A DNA stretch of 64,000 nt from JOPF136 sp963773835 (lineage in GTDB: Bacteria; Acidobacteriota; Terriglobia; Acidiferrales; UBA7541). Position numbers and translations under genes: made by a program. Of the stretch, positions 53,864-62,029 are shown piece by piece (position 1 is the first letter of the stretch; the number at the start of each line of letters is the position of its first letter). Location: positions 372,001 through 436,000 of the forward strand of contig CAVZCQ010000002.1 in assembly GCA_963773835.1 (NCBI GenBank). The letters are read 5' to 3'. The notes under the pieces were generated by a model. The model did not search any database. It had not been told where the DNA came from and worked only from the letters and a program-made list of their open reading frames with translations.

Positions 53864-55924
53864 ATGCCCATCCCAACACTGGCGGAAAAACTGGAATGGT
53901 TGAAGCCCGCGCCCGCCACGGCGGAGGAGCGCGCGTGCGCGGCGCAGGTGCGCCCGGGCGACTACGAAATCGGCGTGCAGATAACAAACGACATACTGGA
54001 CGAGGCGATGGAGGTGTTCGTCCGTTCTTCTCGCAGCTACTTTGGAGTTTCGGGCGATTCGATGGTGGCGATTTTCACGGCGAACGGCGACCTGATCAAC
54101 GCGTCGTGCGGGACGTACCTGCACGCCATCATCCAGCCCATCGTCATCAAATTCATGCAGAAGTATTACGCGGAAAATCCGGGCATCCGCGAGGGCGACA
54201 TCTGGTACACGAATGACGCGCTCTACGGCGGCATCCACAATCCAGACCAGGTGTGCCTGATGCCAGTGTTTTACAAAGGAAAAATCCTGGCGTGGGCGTC
54301 GGCAGCGCTGCACACCACCGAAACGGGCGCGACGGAGCCGGGCGGGATGCCGGTGAGCGCGAAATCGCGGTTCGAGGAAGGGTTGAATTTGCCGCCCATC
54401 AAAATCGGGGAAAACTTCGAGCTGCGCAACGATTTCCTGGAGTTCTATTCCGTGTACGGACTGCGAGCGCCGGCCATGTTCATCTCCGACCTGCGGGCGC
54501 GATGCACCACGGCGGACCGCGTGCGGATTCGCCTGCTGGAGCTGGCGGAAAAACGCGGCGCCGATTTCGTGGTGGGCCTGCTGCGGAAGATGTGCGACAC
54601 GGCGGAATCGGGCGCGCGGAAGCGGATCACGGCGCTGCCGGACGGCAAATTCCGCGCCGTGGTGTTCAACGACGCGATGGGATGGACGCCGGGGCTGGTG
54701 CGCGCCTGCTATCTGACGCTCATGAAACAGGGCGAGCGGCTGACGTTCGACTTCCACGGGACGTCGCCGGAGACGCCGTCGTCCTACAACGTGCACCCGC
54801 AGGCCGTGGTGGGACACATCGCGAATTTCATGTATGAATACATCTTCCACGACCTGCCCATCTGCAGCAGCACGTTCGCTCCCATCGATTTCGTTTTCCC
54901 GGAGGGCATCCTGCTGAACCCTGACAAACTGGCGGCGACGAGCTGCTGCGTGTTCATCGGGATGCAAGCGCGGTGCGCGACGCACAATGCGTTCGCGAAG
55001 ATGGCGTTTTCGAGCGCGGGGATGTGGCGGCAGATTGCGGCGGCGCCGGGCAGCCAGCACACCTCGCAGATCTGCGCGGGGCTCTCGCAATGGAAGCTGG
55101 CGGTAGCGGACGTGCTGTCGTTCGCGCTGAACACGATGGGCCAGGGCGGGCGCGCCGCGGCGGACGGCATGGACGCTTACGGATTTGCGTGGTGCGCGTT
55201 CGGACGGGCGCCGGATTCGGAGCAGGTGGAAAGCGAGCTGCCCATCACCGTGACGCTCTCGCAGCACTGGAAGGATTCCTGCGGCCACGGGCTGCACCGC
55301 GGCGGCTCGGGCGGCGTGCAACAGTGGATGATCCACAAAATGCCGAACCTGGTCTCGATGTGCATGGGCAACGGGACGAAAGTGCCGCTGGGACAGCCTC
55401 TGTTCGGCGGATATGCCTCTGCGCCGATACCGGGCATCAGCGTGCGGAAGGCGAATCTGCTGGAGAAAATGGGAAAAGCGGACGCGAACGTGACGCTGGA
55501 TCTCCACGACATCCTGGAGAAAAAAACGATCGAGGGCGACTGGACATTCGAGATGGTGGCGCGCACGCCGCGGGTGTTCGAGGAAGGCGACCTGTTGTTC
55601 GGGTTCAGCGGCGGCGGGCCCGGCTACGGCGACCCGCTGGAACGCGACCCGGCGGAAGTGCTCGAAGACCTGCGGAAGAACATTATTTCCGACTGGACCG
55701 CGCGCAACATCTATCGCGTGGCCTACGACCCGGAGCGGCGGAAATTGGACGCGGAGAAAACGCGAGAGCAGCGGGACGACGAGAGGCGCGCGCGACTGGC
55801 GCGGGGGAAATCGTTCGATGAATTCGAGCGCGGCTGGAGCCAGCAGAGCCCGCCGAAAGAAATCCTGCAGTGGTATGGGTCGTGGCCGGATGCGAAGCCG
55901 CTGGGGCCGGTCTTCCGGCCGTGA
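53864..55924 (+). CDS. Carboxylase subunit, hydantoinase B type (ApcD/AcxB-like)
   Basis: This 686-residue subunit of the hydantoinase B family shows GDYEIGVQITNDILDEAMEV, then GDIWYTNDALYGGIHNPDQV. FDFHGTSPETPSSYN and FGFSGGGPGYGDPLERDP are the family's conserved glycine-rich ends. HyuB-type subunits carry the second half of the active site in acetone and acetophenone carboxylases. ATG 53864 has GAGGAG 4 nt upstream. The open frame extends 5' into the previous gene but that part is not used. It is 25 nt after the ApcC-like gene and 3 nt before the next. Confidence 0.88.
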   Translation: MPIPTLAEKLEWLKPAPATAEERACAAQVRPGDYEIGVQITNDILDEAMEVFVRSSRSYFGVSGDSMVAIFTANGDLINASCGTYLHAIIQPIVIKFMQKYYAENPGIREGDIWYTNDALYGGIHNPDQVCLMPVFYKGKILAWASAALHTTETGATEPGGMPVSAKSRFEEGLNLPPIKIGENFELRNDFLEFYSVYGLRAPAMFISDLRARCTTADRVRIRLLELAEKRGADFVVGLLRKMCDTAESGARKRITALPDGKFRAVVFNDAMGWTPGLVRACYLTLMKQGERLTFDFHGTSPETPSSYNVHPQAVVGHIANFMYEYIFHDLPICSSTFAPIDFVFPEGILLNPDKLAATSCCVFIGMQARCATHNAFAKMAFSSAGMWRQIAAAPGSQHTSQICAGLSQWKLAVADVLSFALNTMGQGGRAAADGMDAYGFAWCAFGRAPDSEQVESELPITVTLSQHWKDSCGHGLHRGGSGGVQQWMIHKMPNLVSMCMGNGTKVPLGQPLFGGYASAPIPGISVRKANLLEKMGKADANVTLDLHDILEKKTIEGDWTFEMVARTPRVFEEGDLLFGFSGGGPGYGDPLERDPAEVLEDLRKNIISDWTARNIYRVAYDPERRKLDAEKTREQRDDERRARLARGKSFDEFERGWSQQSPPKEILQWYGSWPDAKPLGPVFRP

Positions 55925-55927
55925 ACG

Positions 55928-56944
55928 ATGCGCGCAACGCAGAATCCGCGGCAGGCGGCAAAGGAGCTCCTCCAGGGGAGAGCGCCGGCGCGGCCTCTGT
56001 TTTTGCCCATCGTGTTTTCGCTGGGGGCACGGGTGGAGCATATTCCGCTACGGGCGTATCTCTCGAACCCGACGAAAATCACGAGCGCGTTGCTGCAGGT
56101 GCGGGCGCATCTGCCCGCGGATGGAGTGACGTGCTACTTCGATCCGATGGTGGAGGCCGAAGCGCTCGGCGGGTCGCTCCACTGGCAGACGGACCAGGGA
56201 CCGGCCGAACTGCGCTGGCCCGGGGGCGCGACGCCGGGCCGGCTGCCTACGGCGATGCGTTCTCCGGAAACGGCGGTGCAGAGCGGACGGGTCCCCGTGG
56301 CCGTCGAGGTGATTCGGCGAATGAAGGATGCCCTGCGCGGCTCGGCGTTGCTGATGGCCGGGCTTTCGGGCCCGCTCACTCTCGCGAGTCTGCTGCTGCA
56401 GGCGAATGACAACGGGGCAGGGACGTGCGGCCCCATGCCGGCAGCCGCAGTGGAAGCATCGGGCGCGGCGCTGGGGGAAATCGCGCGGGCGCTCGTCGAA
56501 GCCGGTGCGGACGTCGTGATGGTCCAGGAGCGGGTTCCGGCGGGCCTACAGGCAGAGCGCATGGAGGAGGGGTTGTCGCAGCTTCGCACCACCATCAATA
56601 TCATCCGGTTCTACGAGGCGCTGCCCGTGCTCCTGCTCTCCGCCGGGGACGCGCGCAGCCCATTGGCCGCATGCGGCGGCGCTGCGTCAACCTGCATCGT
56701 GTGCCCGGAATGGAATGAGGCAGGGCGGAGCGGGACGCGGGTCGCCGCTGGAGCGGACACTCCGACGTGCGGCGTTGCCCTGCCCGTGAACGCATTTGAC
56801 GGCGTGGAGAGCGCAGCAATGGATTCCAGGCTAGCCGAAACCACCCGGGAGCTGCAGCCGGCAATCGTGACGACCGCCGGGGACATTTCGCGCATCGCAA
56901 ATCTGAAGCGACTGGCGCAATTCAGGGAAGCATTGGACGGATAA
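55928..56944 (+). CDS. Uroporphyrinogen decarboxylase (URO-D)-superfamily-like protein
   Basis: This 338-residue (about 35 kDa) protein has the outline of the URO-D TIM barrel: GLSGPLTLASLLL, then EAGADVVMVQERVPAG, FYEALPVLLLSAGDA, and a C-terminal LQPAIVTTAGDIS strand. The superfamily includes heme-pathway decarboxylases and methyltransferases. The usual URO-D N-terminal motif is not obvious. Its place right after the ApcD-like gene and its size recall ApcE, the 34-kDa fifth acetophenone carboxylase subunit, but I cannot show homology. The role is unknown, and it may be needed for carboxylase activity. Confidence 0.6.
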   Translation: MRATQNPRQAAKELLQGRAPARPLFLPIVFSLGARVEHIPLRAYLSNPTKITSALLQVRAHLPADGVTCYFDPMVEAEALGGSLHWQTDQGPAELRWPGGATPGRLPTAMRSPETAVQSGRVPVAVEVIRRMKDALRGSALLMAGLSGPLTLASLLLQANDNGAGTCGPMPAAAVEASGAALGEIARALVEAGADVVMVQERVPAGLQAERMEEGLSQLRTTINIIRFYEALPVLLLSAGDARSPLAACGGAASTCIVCPEWNEAGRSGTRVAAGADTPTCGVALPVNAFDGVESAAMDSRLAETTRELQPAIVTTAGDISRIANLKRLAQFREALDG

Positions 56945-56985
56945 GCGCCAGCGCGCGGGCGCGCGCGAATTCGAGGAGACGAAAC

Positions 56986-58230
56986 ATGGAAGGCGCGGGA
57001 AGCGGGATGTTCATGGCCTATAAGGATGTATGGCTGGTGGCAGGCGTGCGGACGCCATTTGTGGACTACAACGGCGCTGCGGGGCTCGTCTCGCCGATCG
57101 ATCTGGGGATTAAAGCAGCGCGCGCCGTGTTCGAGCGGTCAAAGGTTGCGCCAGGCGACGTGGGCGCGGTGATTGCCGGGAGCGTGGCGCAGGCCAGCTT
57201 CGATGCGTACGTGCTGCCGCGGCACATCGGGCTCTACTCCGGCGTTCCGATCGACCGGCCAGCTCTGCTGGTGCAGCGCGTGTGCGGGACGGGATTCGAG
57301 GCTATTGCGCAGGCCGCGGACGCCATCACGCTGGGGAAAATCGAGCTGGGGCTGTGCGTGGGAGCGGAATCGATGAGCCGCAACCCGATTGCGGCGTTCA
57401 CGCATCGCGGCGGGTTCCGGATGGGCCAGGTGGAATTCAAAGATTTTTTGTGGGAGGCGCTGCTGGATACGTGTCCCGACAAAACCATGGGACAGACCGC
57501 GGAAACGCTGGCGAAACAATATGGAATCACGAGGGAAGAGGCGGACCGGTACGCGGAATCGAGCTTCGCGCGCGCCGTGGCGGCGCAGACGAGCTGCTTC
57601 CTTTCCGGAGAAATAGCGCCGCTGGTGAACGAAACGTTCGAGCTCGCGGGATACAAACCGCGCGGCATTCGCCTGGCGAGAGGCATCGAGAAGGTGGAGG
57701 CCGATACGCACATCCGGCCTTCGCCCTACGAGGCGCTGGCGAAAATCCCATCCGCATTCGGCGGCGTGCAGACGGGCGGAAACAGTTCCGCCATCGTGGA
57801 CGGCGCGGCGGCGGCGTTGGTGGCGTCGGGGGAGTGGGTGAAACGGCGCGGCCTGCGTCCGCTGGCGCGGATTGCGGCGGTGGCCACAGTGGGCGTGCCG
57901 CCGGAGATTATGGGCATCGCGCCGGCGCCGGCCATCCGGAAAGTGCTGGCATGTGCAGGGCTGAGCCTGGAGGCCATCGACCGGTTTGAAATCAACGAAG
58001 CGTTTGCGGCGCAGGTGATGGCGGTGGAACGCGAGCTGAAACTCGACCGGGCAAAACTGAACGTCAACGGCGGGGCCATTGCCATCGGGCACCCGCTGGC
58101 GGCGACAGGGTTGCGGTTGAGCGTGACGCTGGCGCGGGAGATGCAGCGGTCGCGGCTGCGGCACGGAATCGCATCCGCGTGCATCGGCGGAGGACAGGGA
58201 ATCGCGGTGCTGCTCGAAAATCCCGCGTGA
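56986..58230 (+). CDS. Thiolase (acetyl-CoA acyltransferase family)
   Basis: The 414-residue enzyme has all three thiolase active-site elements: Cys100 in VQRVCGTGFEAI, His369 in IAIGHPLAATG and Cys399 in SACIGGGQG. Thiolases of this kind cleave 3-oxoacyl-CoA with CoA. In this operon the logical substrate is (4-hydroxy)benzoylacetyl-CoA, giving 4-hydroxybenzoyl-CoA and acetyl-CoA. A 3-oxoadipyl-CoA thiolase (PcaF) role is the alternative, but pcaIJ are absent. GAGGAG lies 7 nt before the ATG. Confidence 0.9.
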   Translation: MEGAGSGMFMAYKDVWLVAGVRTPFVDYNGAAGLVSPIDLGIKAARAVFERSKVAPGDVGAVIAGSVAQASFDAYVLPRHIGLYSGVPIDRPALLVQRVCGTGFEAIAQAADAITLGKIELGLCVGAESMSRNPIAAFTHRGGFRMGQVEFKDFLWEALLDTCPDKTMGQTAETLAKQYGITREEADRYAESSFARAVAAQTSCFLSGEIAPLVNETFELAGYKPRGIRLARGIEKVEADTHIRPSPYEALAKIPSAFGGVQTGGNSSAIVDGAAAALVASGEWVKRRGLRPLARIAAVATVGVPPEIMGIAPAPAIRKVLACAGLSLEAIDRFEINEAFAAQVMAVERELKLDRAKLNVNGGAIAIGHPLAATGLRLSVTLAREMQRSRLRHGIASACIGGGQGIAVLLENPA

Positions 58231-58239
58231 GACGCCGGC

Positions 58240-58674
58240 ATGCTGACGAACCGGAGAACGATCTCGATCGAATGGGGCGATTGTGACCCTGCGGGGATCG
58301 TTTATTTCCCGCGGTATTTCGAGTATTGCGACGCGTGCACCAACGCGCTGTTTGCGCGCGCGGGATTGCCCAAACCCCGGATGTTGAAACGGTACGGGAT
58401 CGAGGGAATCCCCATCGTGGATGTGCGGGGGAAATTCCTGGCGCCGTCGCGGTTTGGCGACACGGTGGAAGTGGAATCGCGCATCGTGAGCTGGGGGCGC
58501 AGCAGTTTCTCGGTGCAGCACCGGATTTTCCGCGGCAAAACCCTGGCGGCGGAAATAGACGAAGTACGTGTCTGGGTGAAGCTCGCGCGGAGGGGATCCG
58601 GCCGCCTGATCGGCCGGGCCATCCCCCAGGAAGTGAAACGCCGCTTTGTGCAAAGTTCCCGGGGGCGAGGCTGA
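58240..58674 (+). CDS. Acyl-CoA thioesterase, 4-hydroxybenzoyl-CoA type
   Basis: This 144-residue hot-dog-fold enzyme has WGDCDPAGIVYFPRYFEYCD near the N-terminus. Asp16 falls where the catalytic Asp of Pseudomonas 4-hydroxybenzoyl-CoA thioesterase lies (GDCDPAGIV). The following helix and EIDEVRVWVKL strand also match. It would release 4-hydroxybenzoate from its CoA ester, linking the thiolase to the next gene, pobA. It starts 9 nt after the thiolase stop. Confidence 0.88.
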   Translation: MLTNRRTISIEWGDCDPAGIVYFPRYFEYCDACTNALFARAGLPKPRMLKRYGIEGIPIVDVRGKFLAPSRFGDTVEVESRIVSWGRSSFSVQHRIFRGKTLAAEIDEVRVWVKLARRGSGRLIGRAIPQEVKRRFVQSSRGRG

Positions 58675-58710
58675 ATTTCGAAGAACGCTGCGGGCGAAAT
58701 CGGGAAACGC

Positions 58711-59898
58711 ATGGAGCGAATGAAAACCCAGGTGGGCATCGTGGGGGCGGGTCCGGCGGGACTGCTGCTGGCACACCTGCTGCACCTGCACGGGATCGAA
58801 TCGGTGCAGATTGAAAACCGCAGCCGGGAGCACTGCGAGAGCCGCATCCGCGCGGGCGTGCTGGAACACGGCACCGCGGAACTGCTGGCGCAGACGGGCG
58901 TGGGCGAGCGGATGAAGCGTGAAGGGCTCGTCCATCACGGGATTTACCTGCGGTTCCGGCGGAAGAGCCACCACGTGAACTTTCCGGAGCTGACCGGAGG
59001 AAAATCCATCACGGTGTACGGCCAGCACGAGCTGGTGAAAGACCTGATCGCGGCGCGGCTCGCGGCCAGCGGCCGGATTTTCTTCGAGGTGGAAGACGTA
59101 GCGGTGGAGGAGCTGAAAAGCACGGCGCCGCGAGTCCGCTTCCGTTCCGGCGGCGAGGCCCATGAAATTGGGTGCGATTTCGTCGCCGGCTGCGACGGCT
59201 TCCACGGGGTGTGCCGGCCGTCGATACCCGCGAACGAGTTGCGCGTGTTCGATGAATCCTACCCGTTCGGGTGGCTGGGAATCCTGGCCCAGGTGGCGCC
59301 CTCGTCGGACGAGCTGATTTATTCGCGGCACGAGCGGGGATTTGCGCTGCTCAGCATGCGCTCGCCGGAGGTCTCACGCCTCTATTTACAGTGCGCCCCG
59401 GACGAGGACCTCGAGGCCTGGCCCGACGAGCGGATCTGGTCGGAATTGCAGCAACGGTTTTCGACCGACGAGCCGTGGACGCTGAAGGAAGGGCCGGTAA
59501 TGCAGAAGGGTATCACCGCCATGCGCGCCTTTCTGGTGGAACCGATGCAGTACGGGCGGCTTTTTCTGCTGGGCGACGCGGCGCACATTGTTCCGCCCAC
59601 GGGAGCGAAAGGATTGAACCTGGCGGTAGCGGATGTGCGCGTGTTTGCCCGGGCGCTGGAGGCGTTCTACGCGCGCGGCAGCACCGACCTGCTGGAGCGC
59701 TATTCCGCCATCTGCCTCCGGCGAGTATGGAAGGTGCAGCGGTTCTCACGCTGGATGACTTCCATGCTCCACCGCTCGAGCGACGGCGAATTCGCGGAGC
59801 AGATTCAACTGGCGGAGCTGGACTACGTGACGAACTCGCGCGCGGCCATGACCGCGCTGGCGGAGAATTACGTCGGGCTGCCGTACGAGGACAAATAG
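58711..59898 (+). CDS. pobA: 4-hydroxybenzoate 3-monooxygenase
   Basis: This 395-residue FAD enzyme converts 4-hydroxybenzoate to protocatechuate with NADPH and O2. It shows the FAD fold GIVGAGPAGLLLAHLLHLHG, the RIRAGVLEHGTAELL helix, YGQHELVKDLI, and GDAAHIVPPTGAKGLNLAVA with the second FAD motif. The length equals that of Pseudomonas PobA. ATG 58711 or 58720 may be the start; the latter gives the classical MKTQV beginning. It follows the thioesterase by 36 nt and feeds the pca genes. Confidence 0.95.
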   Translation: MERMKTQVGIVGAGPAGLLLAHLLHLHGIESVQIENRSREHCESRIRAGVLEHGTAELLAQTGVGERMKREGLVHHGIYLRFRRKSHHVNFPELTGGKSITVYGQHELVKDLIAARLAASGRIFFEVEDVAVEELKSTAPRVRFRSGGEAHEIGCDFVAGCDGFHGVCRPSIPANELRVFDESYPFGWLGILAQVAPSSDELIYSRHERGFALLSMRSPEVSRLYLQCAPDEDLEAWPDERIWSELQQRFSTDEPWTLKEGPVMQKGITAMRAFLVEPMQYGRLFLLGDAAHIVPPTGAKGLNLAVADVRVFARALEAFYARGSTDLLERYSAICLRRVWKVQRFSRWMTSMLHRSSDGEFAEQIQLAELDYVTNSRAAMTALAENYVGLPYEDK

Positions 59899-59932
59899 CG
59901 CCTGCGATTGGCAGCACACGGAGGAGGCAGAG

Positions 59933-60793
59933 TTGCCCCCGAATGTCGAATTGCTCGCTTCGTACTGGACGATTGCCGGGGGAGCCCAGCCTCTCACGGA
60001 CAGCGACTGGAGCCCGCTGGATTTCAGGGACCGCGTCGCTGCGGCGGCGCGGGCGGGGTTCAAGGGCATCGGCATCTGGCATCGGGACCTGGCGCACACG
60101 CTGGAGACGCGCAGCCTGCCGGAAATGAAGATGATTCTGGACGACCACGGAATCCAATATCTGGAGCTGGAGTTTCTGATGGACTGGTTTCTCGACGGCG
60201 AGCGGAAGAAGCAATCCGACGTCACGCGGAAGATGCTGATGGATGCGGCGGAGATGCTGGGAGCGCGGCACATCAAAGTGGGCGATTTGTACAAAGAAAA
60301 GTGCCCGATGCTGCGGCTGGTGGAAGCGTTCGCGGCGCTGTGCCGGGAGGCCGCGGAGCGCGGCACGCGGATACTGTTCGAGCTGATGCCGTTTGCGATG
60401 ATCGACACGCTGGAGGGCGCGCTCGAACTGGTGCGCGGCGCAGGCGCGGCCAACGGCGGAATCATTTTGGACACCTGGCACGTCGTGAAACTCGGCATTT
60501 CGCATGAACAGGTGGCACGAATCCCGTCCCAGTTCCTGCTGGGGGTGGAGCTGAATGATGGAACCTTCACGGCGCCGTGGAGCCTGCACGAAGACACCAT
60601 CAACCACCGACGGCTGTGCGGCGAAGGCGAGTTCGACGTGAAAGGATTTATCGCGGCGGTGGAGCAGACGGGTTACTGCGGCCCCTACGGCATCGAGGTG
60701 CTGAACGCGGACATGCGGAGCTGGCCGCTGGAAAAACTGACGACGCGCGCGTACGAGACGACCATGGCGCAGTTTGAAGACGGGCGAAGATAG
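59933..60793 (+). CDS. Sugar phosphate isomerase/epimerase-like TIM-barrel protein
   Basis: This 286-residue AP-endonuclease-2 fold protein has the usual barrel order: AGFKGIGIWHRDLAH, YLELEFLMDWFLDGE, HIKVGDLYKEKCP, LFELMPF, ILDTWHVVKLGI, VELNDGTFT and YGIEVLNADMRS. The Glu, Asp, His and Glu expected to bind a divalent metal are present. Such proteins isomerise sugars, or act as dehydroshikimate dehydratases making protocatechuate, but sequence alone does not settle the reaction. Translation starts with TTG 59933, with GGAGGAGG 5 nt upstream. Confidence 0.78.
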   Translation: MPPNVELLASYWTIAGGAQPLTDSDWSPLDFRDRVAAAARAGFKGIGIWHRDLAHTLETRSLPEMKMILDDHGIQYLELEFLMDWFLDGERKKQSDVTRKMLMDAAEMLGARHIKVGDLYKEKCPMLRLVEAFAALCREAAERGTRILFELMPFAMIDTLEGALELVRGAGAANGGIILDTWHVVKLGISHEQVARIPSQFLLGVELNDGTFTAPWSLHEDTINHRRLCGEGEFDVKGFIAAVEQTGYCGPYGIEVLNADMRSWPLEKLTTRAYETTMAQFEDGRR

Positions 60794-60804
60794 GAAACCA
60801 TCAA

Positions 60805-60846
60805 CACGGAGTTCACGGAGGCACGGAGTACACGGAGTACACGGAG
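60805..60846. repeat. Five CACGGAG tandem units
   Basis: CACGGAG occurs at 60805, 60814, 60822, 60831 and 60840, a period of 8-9 nt with variable 2-nt spacers, in the 90-nt gap between two operon genes. It is a degenerate short tandem repeat that may vary in copy number and might form mRNA structure. Confidence 0.6.
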
Positions 60847-60883
60847 TAGAGACGAAAACCCGAGGACGAAAGGGGATCGAACC

Positions 60884-61999
60884 ATGGCGGCAAAATATCG
60901 AGCGGACCACGTGGGCAGTTTCCTGCGGCCGGAGGAGCTGCTGGAAGCGCGGAAAGCAGGCTCCGGGAGCGACCGCCTGCGGGCCATCGAGGACCGGAAC
61001 ATCACGCGCGTGCTGGCGAAGCAGAAGGAGCTGGGCTTCGACGTGTTTACCGACGGCGAGCTGCGCCGCAAGAATTTCATGAGCGATTTCACCGACGCGG
61101 TCGAGGGATTCGACATGGGGGACGCAGTGGCGCGCGCCTGGAAGGCCGAAGACGAGGGGAAAGGCGGGAAAGCGGCAGCCGCGGCGGTGAGCAGCGTCAC
61201 CGGAATCGTCACCGCCAAACTGCGCCAGGTGCGCCCGCTGACCGGACACGAGTTGCCGTACCTGAAGCTGCATTGTCCGGGCGCCATCAAAATGACGCTG
61301 CCGAGCGCGACGCAGTTCCCGGCCATCTCGTATAAGCGCGGGATCAGCGAGAAGGCCTACGCGAGCTCCTCGGCGATGCTGGCGGATATCGTGGAAATCA
61401 TGAAAAAGGAAATGGCTATGCTGGCCGCCGGGGGCGTGAGTTACATCCAGATTGACGCGCCGCGGTACAGCTATTACATGGACCCGAAATGGCGGGAGTG
61501 GATCCGCGGAGAGATGCTGCAGGATCCCGATGCCGCGCTCGACGAAGCCATCCGCGCGGATAACGCATGCTTCCAGGCGGCGCGCCGGCCGGGAGTGACG
61601 CTGGCCGTGCACCTGTGCCGCGGAAACAACCGCAGCCACTGGTACGCGGAGGGCGGCTACGACAAGATCGCGGAAAAACTGTTCAGCACGATGGACGTGG
61701 ACCGCTTCCTGCTGGAGTACGACGACGAGCGGTCGGGAACCTTTGAACCGCTGCGGTTCATCCCCAAGGGAAAAACGGTGGTGCTGGGACTGATCAGCTC
61801 GAAGCTGCCGCGATTGGAGAGCGGCGAGGTATTGGCGCGGCGGATCGACGAAGCGTCGAAGTTCGTTCCGCTGGAAAACCTGGCGCTGAGCCCCCAGTGC
61901 GGGTTCGCCTCGACCATGGAAGGCAATCTGCTGACCGAAGACGAGCAGTGGGCGAAGCTGCGGCTGGTGGTGGAAACGGCGCGGCGGGTGTGGGGTTAA
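60884..61999 (+). CDS. MetE-like (cobalamin-independent) methyltransferase domain protein
   Basis: This 371-residue protein corresponds to the C-terminal catalytic barrel of MetE. It shows RADHVGSFLRPEELLEAR at the start, the zinc ligands His243 and Cys245 in AVHLCRGNN, and Cys339 in SPQCGFAS. The usual MetE N-terminal half is absent, as in archaeal and stand-alone MetE-like enzymes. The methyl donor and acceptor are unknown. In an aromatic operon it could accept methyl groups from O-demethylation or serve a different C1 reaction. It is the last gene of the operon. Confidence 0.82.
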   Translation: MAAKYRADHVGSFLRPEELLEARKAGSGSDRLRAIEDRNITRVLAKQKELGFDVFTDGELRRKNFMSDFTDAVEGFDMGDAVARAWKAEDEGKGGKAAAAAVSSVTGIVTAKLRQVRPLTGHELPYLKLHCPGAIKMTLPSATQFPAISYKRGISEKAYASSSAMLADIVEIMKKEMAMLAAGGVSYIQIDAPRYSYYMDPKWREWIRGEMLQDPDAALDEAIRADNACFQAARRPGVTLAVHLCRGNNRSHWYAEGGYDKIAEKLFSTMDVDRFLLEYDDERSGTFEPLRFIPKGKTVVLGLISSKLPRLESGEVLARRIDEASKFVPLENLALSPQCGFASTMEGNLLTEDEQWAKLRLVVETARRVWG

Positions 62000-62029
62000 C
62001 TCCGCGCCGGGCCTGGATGCATTTGCGGG

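Noticed and set aside
49349..55924. HyuA/HyuB genes as hydantoinase or 5-oxoprolinase
   Set aside because: Two HyuA-type genes with an acetone-carboxylase-gamma-like gene between them, plus thiolase and pobA, fit a ketone carboxylase much better.
56986..58230. Thiolase as 3-oxoadipyl-CoA thiolase PcaF
   Set aside because: Not excluded, but pcaIJ are missing and the adjacent 4-hydroxybenzoyl-CoA-type thioesterase and pobA point to an aryl substrate.
60805..60846. CACGGAG units as a CRISPR array
   Set aside because: Units are 7 nt with 1-2 nt spacers. This is a simple tandem repeat, with no cas genes.
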